DNA from: Bacteroidales bacterium UBA5621
GTDB taxonomy: Bacteria > Bacteroidota > Bacteroidia > Bacteroidales > VadinHA17
Length of the DNA: 8,675 nt
Direction of reading: 5' to 3'
Assembly (NCBI GenBank): GCA_002424525.1
Contig: DIKJ01000105.1
Location: forward strand, 7,715-16,389
The position numbers and the translations under genes are program-made. Shown piece by piece: positions 1 to 5,841 of this stretch (within the stretch, counting starts at the first letter, position 1; every line of letters starts with the position of its first letter). Below the pieces are notes generated by a model, which ran no database searches, was not told where the DNA came from, and saw nothing but the letters and a program-made list of their open reading frames with translations.

Positions 1-701
1 GGAACCAGCCAGAAATAATCGAATTTGAATGCCATTATGAAGGTCGGCAAAAGGAATGAAATCACGATAATCACATACTGGATCTGCATGTTCTTGGTGG
101 CACCTATCATACCTGAGATCAAGGTGTAAAGCAATACCACCGAAGCGCCTATTATAACCGCCCAGGTATAGCTGAGTCCCATGATCCATTTGAACATAAG
201 TCCAATACCACCGAACTGACCCACGCAATAGGCAAAAGATATCAATATAGTAAAAATGGCGCTGACGATCCTGAGGTCGCGGGAATAATAGCGGTCGCCA
301 ATAAAGTCAGGAGCTGTGTATTTGCCATACTTGCGTATCTGGGCGGCCATAAGTATAAGGAGAAGAACATAACCGCCGGTCCATCCAACTACGTAGGCCA
401 GACCATTATAACCGAAACCATACATCATGCCTGCCATTCCCAGCACGGAGGCTGCACTCATCCAGTTGGATGCAATTGCCATCCCCGAACCAACCCTCGA
501 GATCTTCCTTCCGGCGGCATAGTAATCTGCCGGATCCTTTGCCCGGAAAAATACCCCGACAAGAACAAAGATAATCAGGATGGCAATCAGGATAATGGCA
601 GGACCGGTTTTAAAACTTCCCTCAAGCTGGGTAAGACTCTCCGCATTCAATGATAAAATCCCTGTAAAAGCAAGGAGTATCGATAAATATATTCGCTTCA
701 T
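1..701 (-). CDS. Sodium:solute symporter large subunit, VC_2705-type (partial, 3' end outside window)
   Basis: This is the N-terminal 233 residues of a sodium:solute symporter (SSS family), an inner-membrane protein that imports an organic solute with Na+. Translation from the ATG at 699-701 gives a hydrophobic, signal-like N-terminus (residues 5-20), a first membrane helix at about 35-52, then DPADYYAAGR (56-65), NWMSAASVLGMAGMM (79-93), GWTGGYVLL (106-114) and KYGKYTAPDFIGDRYYS (124-140). The DYYxAGR, NWMSAAS and PDFIGDRYYS blocks are typical of the VC_2705 subgroup (large subunit, TIGR03648-like), which works with a DUF4212 small subunit. Such a partner lies directly upstream with a 17-nt gap, so the two are probably co-transcribed. 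ActP-type acetate permease is a related alternative, but the PDFIGDRYY block and the neighbour favour VC_2705. The substrate cannot be read from sequence; short carboxylates are common for the family. Confidence 0.9.
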   Translation of the reverse strand, partial: MKRIYLSILLAFTGILSLNAESLTQLEGSFKTGPAIILIAILIIFVLVGVFFRAKDPADYYAAGRKISRVGSGMAIASNWMSAASVLGMAGMMYGFGYNGLAYVVGWTGGYVLLLILMAAQIRKYGKYTAPDFIGDRYYSRDLRIVSAIFTILISFAYCVGQFGGIGLMFKWIMGLSYTWAVIIGASVVLLYTLISGMIGATKNMQIQYVIIVISFLLPTFIMAFKFDYFWLV

Positions 702-718
702 TATTTATTATTTTAATT

Positions 719-1489
719 TTATTCAGTAACTCCTTCTTTCTTCAGTCTCCATTCAACCAGTATGTTATAGACTATACAAAGGACAATGAAGAGTATCAGG
801 AGAAATACTGCAGTATAGAAATAGTGGAATGGAAAACCCAGAAATACGGTATCGGTAAGCACCGACTGGTTATGTGTAAGGTAAAACTTCATAATATCCG
901 GGAGCCTGCTGAAGGAAGCGTCATTAAATGATTCAGGATAAATATCATCCAGGCTGGCTATAAATATGGCAGCCTCAAGAGTGCCATTCGCGAAGCCGGT
1001 AAAAGGCTCGCTTATATCAGTGAGCTCCTTTAATTTTGTCTGTATCTTCGTCTTTATCTCAAGAAACTCATTATCCTTCGACACACCGAGCTGAACCTTA
1101 AGAGCCTTTACTTCGGAGATGCCATCCAGAAGGAGAGTTTCAATGCTGTCGGGCATTATCCTGAAAGCGGTAGTGCTGATAATATCCTTGAGCGTTTCCT
1201 GATCAGCAGCACTTACCATATTCTTTCCTTTCACCTGGACGAGAGAATTAAGGAATGTCGTGTAATCGGCTGAATTAATATCGTCCGAAAGAACCTTTGG
1301 CCAGGTCGATTCAAACAGTGTGAGAGCCTCTTCGGGGGTCGGCTTCTGTATGCTCCTGAGCAGGATTTGAAAACCAAAAACGGCTACCGCCCATATCAAT
1401 AGCATTGTGAAAATAACATTCCTGTTTTTCCTGCCATGAAGATTACGTGGCCTGAAAATGCTGAAATTGTAATCATCGGGTGATTCCAT
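719..1489 (-). CDS. DUF4212-like symporter small subunit with a large extracytoplasmic insertion
   Basis: This 256-residue membrane protein is encoded just before the symporter large subunit. The N-terminus (about 15-45: basic residues, then VIFTMLLIWAVAVFGFQILL) resembles the first helix of DUF4212 proteins. The C-terminus (about 217-248: FLGFPFHYFYTAVFLLILF followed by an EWRLKKEG tail) resembles their second helix, including the GFP turn before it. Usual DUF4212 subunits are about 80-110 residues with a very short loop between helices. Here about 170 mostly hydrophilic, helix-rich residues (46-216) lie between them. With basic residues flanking both outer ends, both termini should be cytoplasmic and the insert extracytoplasmic. 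The start is the ATG at 1487-1489, preceded on the coding strand by AGGAACTCT, a possible ribosome site. The DUF4212 assignment rests on end motifs and gene order, since I do not recognise the insert. It could instead be an unrelated two-helix accessory protein. Confidence 0.7.
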   Translation of the reverse strand: MESPDDYNFSIFRPRNLHGRKNRNVIFTMLLIWAVAVFGFQILLRSIQKPTPEEALTLFESTWPKVLSDDINSADYTTFLNSLVQVKGKNMVSAADQETLKDIISTTAFRIMPDSIETLLLDGISEVKALKVQLGVSKDNEFLEIKTKIQTKLKELTDISEPFTGFANGTLEAAIFIASLDDIYPESFNDASFSRLPDIMKFYLTHNQSVLTDTVFLGFPFHYFYTAVFLLILFIVLCIVYNILVEWRLKKEGVTE

Positions 1490-1541
1490 AGAGTTCCTGG
1501 GGTTTAATTTTAAGTTTTAAGGCAAGCTAAAATAGAGATTT

Positions 1542-1580
1542 TGTTACAGGTTGTACCTGATAAGTTCTTGCAATGTAACA
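1542..1580. promoter_or_regulatory. Inverted repeat TGTTACA / TGTAACA, candidate operator
   Basis: TGTTACA at 1542-1548 and its reverse complement TGTAACA at 1574-1580 are 7-bp perfect arms, 32 bp apart centre to centre (about three helical turns). Each arm also touches a smaller palindrome: CAGGT-TGT-ACCTG at 1547-1559 and CAATG-TAA-CATTG at 1571-1583. The position, between divergent symporter and Crp/Fnr genes, suits binding by the dimeric regulator encoded next door. That link is inference. Confidence 0.4.
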
Positions 1581-1607
1581 TTGTTTTAAATCAACTAATT
1601 AAAACAA
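1581..1607. promoter_or_regulatory. 9-bp perfect inverted repeat abutting the -7 box
   Basis: TTGTTTTAA (1581-1589) and TTAAAACAA (1599-1607) are perfect 9-bp inverted arms with a 9-bp spacer, ending one base before the TATATTTG element. A dyad here would occupy the -13 to -40 zone of the predicted promoter, as expected for an operator of a dimeric regulator. It is AT-rich, so chance or a weak RNA hairpin in an antisense transcript are alternatives. Confidence 0.45.
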
Positions 1608-1608
1608 C

Positions 1609-1616
1609 TATATTTG
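1609..1616 (+). promoter_or_regulatory. Bacteroidota -7 promoter element for the Crp/Fnr gene
   Basis: TATATTTG is a perfect match to the Bacteroidota housekeeping -7 consensus TAnnTTTG. It lies about 94 nt before the regulator's ATG and predicts a transcript starting near 1620. The nearest upstream TTG (1581-1583) is 25 nt away, a few bases more than the usual spacing for the -33 element. The promoter may therefore need an activator bound to the adjoining dyad. Confidence 0.5.
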
Positions 1617-1628
1617 GCGGAGAGAACC

Positions 1629-1661
1629 GAACAGGCTTGATGCTGTTCCCGCAGGAACTGC
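1629..1661 (+). other. Leader with mutually exclusive hairpins upstream of the Crp/Fnr gene
   Basis: In the predicted 5' leader, GAACAG (1629-1634) can pair with CTGTTC (1643-1648) around an 8-nt loop. Alternatively GTTCC (1645-1649) can pair with GGAAC (1654-1658) around a CGCA tetraloop. The two stems share bases 1645-1648, so they exclude each other. GCAG/CTGC (1651-1654/1658-1661) is a third option, compatible with the first stem. The DNA outside is much more AT-rich. No known riboswitch class is recognised; this is a structural observation only. Confidence 0.3.
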
Positions 1662-1709
1662 TGCAACAGGAATAACCGCTTATGATTAAGAGACATAATA
1701 ATTGATTGG

Positions 1710-2399
1710 ATGAAGATAACAAGAAATGTTACCTGTGAGGATTGTCACCAGAAATGTGACATACATAAAGCCATGGTGCTGACCGGCCGGTCATTTACCG
1801 GCACAAACAGTGTGCAGGCGCAGTTCAGCAAACGCGAAAAGATATGCAAACAGGGGGACAATGTCAGCCATGCCATTTACCTGGTTGAAGGAACCGCAAA
1901 GCTGTTCATTGAAGGAATTAACGGTCACAATATTATTCTATACCTGATGAAGCCGCCTGCCTATATCGGGCTTCTTTCATTCTTTGAGAGCATCCAATAT
2001 ACCTATTCCGTTACAGCAATTGAAGAATCCAGGGTCTGCATGGTGGATCTGGGTATCCTTAAACAGCTCTACCTCGAAAATCATGAAGTATTGTTAAGGT
2101 TAAACAAGGCTTTCGGCAGATCGGTGGCACTCATAATGAATAAAATCATATGTTTGAACCAGAAGAACATAAGGGGCCGGATCGCCGAGAGTCTGTTATA
2201 TCTGGCCCAGTTTTACGGGGGAGACAGATATCAGCTGTCAATAACCCGCAAAGAGCTTGGTGAAATGTCCGCGATTTCGGAGGAGAATACGGTAAGGCTG
2301 CTTACTGAACTCCGGCAGGAAGGCATAATAAGCATCCACGGCAGGGAATTGACCATCGCCGACAAAACCCTGCTGAGAAAAATATCCGAACTGGGTTAG
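1710..2399 (+). CDS. Crp/Fnr-family transcriptional regulator, possible Fe-S sensor
   Basis: This 229-residue protein is the usual length for a Crp/Fnr regulator. An N-terminal segment with C9, C12, C16 and H19 precedes a cyclic-nucleotide-binding-type beta barrel (about 38-125; KQGD at 47-50, AIYLVEGTAKLFI at 55-67). A dimerisation helix (about 126-155) and a C-terminal winged helix-turn-helix (about 160-225; ITRKELGEMSAISEENTVRL) follow. The recognition helix has E and R at the base-contact positions, with V where FNR has S (ENTVR against ETISR). C110 in SRVCMVD lines up with E. coli FNR C122 (SMVCEIP). A [4Fe-4S] oxygen or NO sensor is therefore plausible, although the N-terminal spacing CX2CX3C differs from FNR's CX2CX5C. 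No other ATG in frame fits, because the one at 1682 runs into a stop. It is divergent from the symporter pair, which it may control together with itself. Confidence is high for the family and moderate for the sensor role. Confidence 0.93.
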   Translation: MKITRNVTCEDCHQKCDIHKAMVLTGRSFTGTNSVQAQFSKREKICKQGDNVSHAIYLVEGTAKLFIEGINGHNIILYLMKPPAYIGLLSFFESIQYTYSVTAIEESRVCMVDLGILKQLYLENHEVLLRLNKAFGRSVALIMNKIICLNQKNIRGRIAESLLYLAQFYGGDRYQLSITRKELGEMSAISEENTVRLLTELRQEGIISIHGRELTIADKTLLRKISELG

Positions 2400-2429
2400 A
2401 TATTCTCCACAGAAAAGATAAGATTGGGA

Positions 2430-2861
2430 TCAGAAATATTTCTTCTTAAACTCTTTGAACAATTTCTCTTCGGGCACACCATTTGTAATTCCTTCAAAAA
2501 GCATTTCAAGAAGACCGTCAATGACATGATCGCTGAAACCTGCTTCAATGGCGAACTTCCTGATTACTTTCCTTTCACCCTCAGCAATAATCTCATCGTC
2601 AAGTATAATATCAGCTATGTTGTAAAGGTGAACGAACTTTCCCCTTAGACTATAGGGAGGGTTATATGAATGTCCGCTTTCCGTTTGAATGAATTTATCG
2701 ATCTCCGGGTCGGTCAGTCCGAACTTTCTCCCTTTCTTATGCAGTATTTTCATCTGCTCATCACTGATCTTCCCGTCAGATCTTGCAACCTGAACAAGAT
2801 TAACAAAGTGATCCTTACATATTCTCTTGCCGCCACTCGTTAGAAAATCGGAAAAGCTCAT
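2430..2861 (-). CDS. TerB-like (tellurite-resistance TerB fold) protein
   Basis: This 143-residue soluble protein has no signal peptide or membrane segment and should be cytoplasmic. It shows the TerB-type pseudo-twofold repeat of helices with acidic metal-site positions. The first half has VARSDGKISDEQMKIL (25-40) followed by FGLTDPEIDKFI (47-58). The second half has NIADIILDDEIIAEGERKVI (81-100) followed by AGFSDHVIDGLL (107-118). The repeated D-(G/D)-x-I-x-x-(D/E) pattern is the TerB signature, where Asp/Glu residues bind divalent cations. TerB-fold proteins appear in stress and envelope-linked systems, but single-domain Bacteroidota members have no settled role, and nothing here says tellurite. 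The gene converges with the Crp/Fnr gene (30-bp gap, no GC-rich terminator seen) and has its own promoter. The coding-strand sequence before the ATG is TGGAGTAAA, which contains a usable GGAG ribosome site. Confidence 0.75.
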   Translation of the reverse strand: MSFSDFLTSGGKRICKDHFVNLVQVARSDGKISDEQMKILHKKGRKFGLTDPEIDKFIQTESGHSYNPPYSLRGKFVHLYNIADIILDDEIIAEGERKVIRKFAIEAGFSDHVIDGLLEMLFEGITNGVPEEKLFKEFKKKYF

Positions 2862-2923
2862 TTTACTCCAGAATTATATTGTTATTCCTTATAAAAAATA
2901 AAATCCAAATATATGGAGTAAAA
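2861..2923. repeat. 10-bp perfect inverted repeat flanking the terB-like promoter and leader
   Basis: TTTTACTCCA at 2861-2870 and TGGAGTAAAA at 2914-2923 are perfect inverted copies 43 bp apart. One arm covers the ribosome-binding site and touches the start codon of the TerB-like gene; the other lies immediately upstream of its -7 element. Only the inner arm would be transcribed, so the symmetry would have to act at DNA level, for example as two half-sites for a regulator. Confidence 0.45.
2906..2913 (-). promoter_or_regulatory. Bacteroidota -7 promoter element for the TerB-like gene
   Basis: Read on the minus strand the sequence is TATATTTG, a perfect TAnnTTTG match identical to the element before the Crp/Fnr gene. 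It sits 44 nt before the ATG at 2861, giving a leader of about 40 nt. No TTG at the usual -33 spacing is evident. Confidence 0.5.
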
Positions 2924-3133
2924 TTCAAATTACCCCTTTTAGATATGAACAATCAATTATCTGACTTGTTTGATTCTTTCATTCCGGAAAGTTAAAAAAA
3001 GTACATGATATTTGTATCCCGACGATTTTTATAAAAGAACCGGAATAAATTATACCCGGCCGGTGTCAATTAAAAACTACGGGCATTTTGTCCCGGGTTA
3101 ACAGATTTAAAATGTTCTTTTATCTTTAGGGCC
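2924..3133. other. Intergenic region between TerB-like gene and methyltransferase gene
   Basis: This AT-rich stretch probably holds the promoter of the downstream operon. Two imperfect -7 elements are visible on the plus strand: GATATTTG (3007-3014) and TATCTTTA (3121-3128), each 7 of 8 to TAnnTTTG. Neither has a TTG at -33 spacing. The second lies only 5 nt before the ATG and would give a nearly leaderless transcript. Short CCGG palindromes occur (2984-2987, 3041-3044, 3056-3063), but no convincing terminator, small RNA or repeat. Confidence 0.3.
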
Positions 3134-3826
3134 ATGAAAAATGTAAAAACTCCAATATCCATAATTTGCTTTCTGACGATAACTGCTTTTATATTTCTGC
3201 AGGCAGGCGCACAGTTACCAAAATCAGACCCTGCTCTCGATGAGAAGGTCAAAAATTTCCTGAATTCCCAGGGCCGTCGCTGGTACGACATGAATGTACC
3301 GGCAAGCGATGGCCAGTTGCTTTACGACATTATTGTGAAAAACAATTACAAAAGCGCTCTTGAAATAGGAACTTCCACCGGTCATTCAGGGATATGGATC
3401 GCCTGGGCCCTCAGTAAAACCGGAGGCAAGCTTATTACAATAGAGATTGATCCCGGCAGGCACAGGACAGCCGAGGAAAATTTCCGGCAGGCAGGTTTGT
3501 CCGACTATATTGACGCACGCCTGGCCAACGCCCACACGCTGGTAAAGGAGCTTAAAGGTCCTTTCGATTTCGTTTTCAGCGATGCAGACAAGGAGTGGTA
3601 TAAAAATTATTTTATCGATATAGATCCCAAACTTAAAGTTGGCGGCTGTTTTACTGCACATAACATTTATGACAGGAGAACCGGTGGTTCCGGTGGCCGG
3701 GGCGGAGGTTACCGCAGCGGACAGGACGAATTCCTCGATTATGTCCGAAGCCGGAGCAACTACGAAACCACAGTCAACAGCACCGGAGGGGGCTTATCAA
3801 TAAGTTACAAAAGATCTGAAAGATAA
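3134..3826 (+). CDS. Exported SAM-dependent O-methyltransferase-like protein
   Basis: This 230-residue class I methyltransferase resembles the COMT/family-3 O-methyltransferase group. Residues 1-26 form a standard signal peptide: K2/K5, a hydrophobic core at 8-22, and AGA|Q as a signal peptidase I site. The Rossmann domain follows: the SAM-binding loop ALEIGTSTGHSGIWIAWAL (75-93), the acidic end of strand 2 in TIEID (102-106), FDFVFSDADKEWYKNYF (144-160) with D150 and D152, and FTAHN (173-177). In COMT-type enzymes the equivalent Asp, Asp and Asn residues bind Mg2+; here the pair before the loop is H176-N177 rather than Asp-Asn. A glycine-rich loop (184-192, GGSGGRGGG) follows. The start is secure: the next in-frame Met is M53, inside the conserved N-terminal helices. 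An exported SAM enzyme is unexpected because SAM is cytoplasmic. The substrate is unknown. A permease gene follows after 12 nt, probably in one operon. Confidence 0.85.
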   Translation: MKNVKTPISIICFLTITAFIFLQAGAQLPKSDPALDEKVKNFLNSQGRRWYDMNVPASDGQLLYDIIVKNNYKSALEIGTSTGHSGIWIAWALSKTGGKLITIEIDPGRHRTAEENFRQAGLSDYIDARLANAHTLVKELKGPFDFVFSDADKEWYKNYFIDIDPKLKVGGCFTAHNIYDRRTGGSGGRGGGYRSGQDEFLDYVRSRSNYETTVNSTGGGLSISYKRSER

Positions 3827-3838
3827 CCGGGTATAATT

Positions 3839-5218
3839 ATGGCAGAAGAAAAATTGCAAAGGAGGCTGGGACTCTTCCCGTCAACCAATATTGTTATTGC
3901 CAATATGATTGGTGCAGGAATATTTACCACCTCAGGTCTTCTGATGGCCGGACTGAATGACCCGGTATTGATGCTTGTCCTCTGGGCAGTCGGAGGATTG
4001 ATCGCTCTGTGCGGGGCATTCTCGTACGGAGAGCTGGGTGCGGCAATGCCGGGAGCAGGCGGCGAATATCTTTTCCTTTCCAAACTCTACCATCCGATCT
4101 TTGGTTTCCTTAGCGGATGGGTCTCGTTCCTGGTAGGTTTTTCTGCACCCATCGCGGCATCAGCAATGGGTTTCAGTGAATATTTCACAAGGGCGGTCCC
4201 CGGGTTTACCCTCTGGTTTGAAAGTGCAGGCATAATGAGTCCGGATGTAACAAAGAAACTTATCTCAATAAGCGTTATAGTAATATTTACCTGGATACAT
4301 TACCGGGGGATCAAAACAGGGGCAAGAATTCAGAATGTCCTTACAATAATGAAGGTCGCCCTGATGGTCGTTCTCATCATGGGAGGACTTCTTTCCGGCA
4401 AGGGAGACATGAGCAATTTCAGTAGTGGCGGAGGTGTGGGAGCCGGCTTTGCAGGATGGAAGACAATAGGACTCTCTCTTATGTGGATAATGTTTGCCTA
4501 CAGCGGGTGGAACGCATCAACCTACCTCGGAGCCGAGATAAAGAATCCGTCGAGGATACTCCCGCGATCACTCATTTACGGCACGGGAATAGTCATTATA
4601 CTTTATCTTGGCGTCAATTTCCTCTATGTGTACGGAATAAATGCCGAGGAGATGAAAGGGGTGATTTCGGTGGGAGGACTCGCAATGGGCAACCTCTTCG
4701 GGAAGTCAGCAGACATACTCTTTTCAATGATCATCGCCTTCGCGCTGTTTTCTTCCCTGAGTGCATTCATCATTATCGGCCCGAGAGTTTATTACTCGAT
4801 GGCCAGGGATGGACTCTTCTTTAAATCGGTGGCAAAAATCCACAAGAGATTTCAGGTTCCCTCGAACTCGATCGTGCTTCAGTGCATCATTGCCGTGGTG
4901 CTGGTATTCTCAGGAACATTCGAGCAGATACTTACCTATATGGGATTTGCCCTCGGTATCTTCCCCGTGCTGACAGTAATCGGCGTTTTCAAGCAGAGGA
5001 TGACCAACCCGGGCGCCCTCCGGCTTCCCGGATATCCGGTCACACAGATTATCTATATACTCGCAGGTTTAATGATCCTGACCCTGTCGTTTATGGAACG
5101 CCCGGTTGAATCTTCAATAGCATCTCTTACAGTAATAGTGGGGATTCCTGCATATTATTTATTTAAACGGACATCCGGAATGGAGAGTACCGGAGCGCAA
5201 AGTGATAACGGATTATAG
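3839..5218 (+). CDS. APC-family amino acid/amine permease
   Basis: This 459-residue inner-membrane transporter has about 12 predicted helices, a standard length for the APC superfamily. Helix 1 carries IVIANMIGAGIFTTSG (18-33) with the GAGIF unwound substrate site. The conserved loop GELGAAMPGAGGEYLFL lies at 64-80. Helix 6 carries FAYSGWNASTYLGAEIKNPS (219-238) followed by RILPRSL, and the loop after helix 8 carries YYSMARDGLFFKSVAKIH (318-335). These blocks are typical of LAT/SteT-like amino-acid transporters and exchangers. The substrate cannot be assigned from sequence. The gene starts 12 nt after the methyltransferase stop with no promoter between, so co-transcription is likely; whether the transporter moves the methyltransferase's substrate is speculation. 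A possible start-proximal signal is only the weak AT-rich GGGTATAATT. Confidence 0.92.
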   Translation: MAEEKLQRRLGLFPSTNIVIANMIGAGIFTTSGLLMAGLNDPVLMLVLWAVGGLIALCGAFSYGELGAAMPGAGGEYLFLSKLYHPIFGFLSGWVSFLVGFSAPIAASAMGFSEYFTRAVPGFTLWFESAGIMSPDVTKKLISISVIVIFTWIHYRGIKTGARIQNVLTIMKVALMVVLIMGGLLSGKGDMSNFSSGGGVGAGFAGWKTIGLSLMWIMFAYSGWNASTYLGAEIKNPSRILPRSLIYGTGIVIILYLGVNFLYVYGINAEEMKGVISVGGLAMGNLFGKSADILFSMIIAFALFSSLSAFIIIGPRVYYSMARDGLFFKSVAKIHKRFQVPSNSIVLQCIIAVVLVFSGTFEQILTYMGFALGIFPVLTVIGVFKQRMTNPGALRLPGYPVTQIIYILAGLMILTLSFMERPVESSIASLTVIVGIPAYYLFKRTSGMESTGAQSDNGL

Positions 5219-5292
5219 CTGAATGGTTATTGACGTATTATGACAGTTATCATATCACCGTAATTTGTTGACAGATATTTTTTATTTTTACC

Positions 5293-5760
5293 GTGGTGAA
5301 AAACAGAAAAATCATATTATCGGTTTTTTCGGCATTTATTGCAATGATTTTTCTTGCAGGCAGTACCGGGATAAATATATTGATCCATAATTGTACAACA
5401 TGCAGCGATAATCCGGTTAATTCATCCATCTATCTTTCACCTTCTGTTCCTGAAGATAGCTGCTGCAAAGATACACATTGCTGCATCGCAGATACACATT
5501 ACAGTCACACCGCCAATACTGACCGGGCTGGTTCATTTGAAGCTGGCTCATGCCATTTCAAAATTGAAAAACTGAAACTGACGGATTATGCTCCTTCAGT
5601 TCCACTTAAAGTTACCCATCCCCCTGACGCTCAATATAATTTTGATATTGATAATTTTAAAACTGCATTGTCTGCTGTCAGTTTTATCAGGCCTTTAAGC
5701 CTTTATAATAAACACGGCAGCCGATCGGTGATCAGTCTCAACTGCCAGTACCTTATCTGA
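5293..5760 (+). CDS. Small exported Cys/His-rich protein, HYC_CC_PP-like, putative metal binding
   Basis: This 155-residue protein opens with basic residues and a hydrophobic stretch (7-30) that acts as a signal peptide or membrane anchor. The start must be GTG at 5293 or the adjacent GTG at 5296; the next Met (M18) would cut through the hydrophobic stretch. The mature part is rich in soft-metal ligands: H32, C34, C37, C57, C58, H62, C63, C64, H69, H72, C87, H88 and C151. The order 'HxC near the signal, two CC pairs, then a PP segment (110-111)' fits the Bacteroidota HYC_CC_PP family of unknown function. Residues 57-69 are a tandem duplication (CCKDTH then CCIADTH). It lies 81 nt upstream of the TonB receptor, on the same strand as the receptor and HMA genes, which points to metal capture or delivery in the periplasm. 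The family call is from memory of its pattern; the metal-binding role is inference. Confidence 0.75.
   Translation: MVKNRKIILSVFSAFIAMIFLAGSTGINILIHNCTTCSDNPVNSSIYLSPSVPEDSCCKDTHCCIADTHYSHTANTDRAGSFEAGSCHFKIEKLKLTDYAPSVPLKVTHPPDAQYNFDIDNFKTALSAVSFIRPLSLYNKHGSRSVISLNCQYLI
5461..5499 (+). repeat. In-frame tandem duplication encoding CC-x(1-2)-DTH
   Basis: Unit 1 (5461-5478) is TGCTGCA-AA-GATACACAT and unit 2 (5479-5499) is TGCTGCA-TCGCA-GATACACAT. The flanking blocks of 7 and 9 bases are identical and the middle differs by 3 nt plus substitutions, so the reading frame is kept. The translation is CCKDTH followed by CCIADTH. The near identity at DNA level suggests a fairly recent duplication of a metal-ligand motif. 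Confidence 0.8.
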
Positions 5761-5841
5761 TTCTTTATCCTTTAGACTATCGCTTTTACTCAATGTGCAG
5801 ATTATCTGTGCTTTGTAGTTCCATAATTTTATTTTAACAGG

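Noticed and set aside
1..701. Naming the symporter actP (acetate permease).
   Set aside because: The PDFIGDRYYS and GWTGGYVLL blocks and the DUF4212-like neighbour fit the VC_2705 group better, and the substrate is not shown by the sequence.
1617..1679. A known riboswitch class in the Crp/Fnr leader (TPP, cobalamin, SAM, c-di-GMP).
   Set aside because: None of the conserved core sequences of these classes is present, and the outer stem may not be transcribed.
2397..2432. Intrinsic bidirectional terminator between the Crp/Fnr and TerB-like genes.
   Set aside because: The 30-bp gap has no GC-rich stem followed by a T run on either strand.
2424..2648. Plus-strand open frame opposite the TerB-like gene.
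   Set aside because: It lies antisense inside a recognisable gene, has no family resemblance and its frame fits no domain.
3070..4083. Minus-strand open frames under the methyltransferase and permease genes.
   Set aside because: The plus-strand products have clear conserved motifs throughout; the antisense translations are low-complexity and unrecognisable.
4456..5109. Overlapping plus-strand open frames inside the APC permease.
   Set aside because: They are out of frame with a transporter that is continuous and complete, so there is no sign of frameshift or overlapping genes.
5261..5267. TAATTTG before the Cys-rich gene, also present at 8093-8099 before the HMA gene, as a shared promoter box.
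   Set aside because: It is one base short of TAnnTTTG and has no supporting -33 element, so the recurrence may be chance in AT-rich DNA.
5219..5292. Terminator after the permease gene.
   Set aside because: There is a T-rich run near 5278-5289, but no stable hairpin precedes it.
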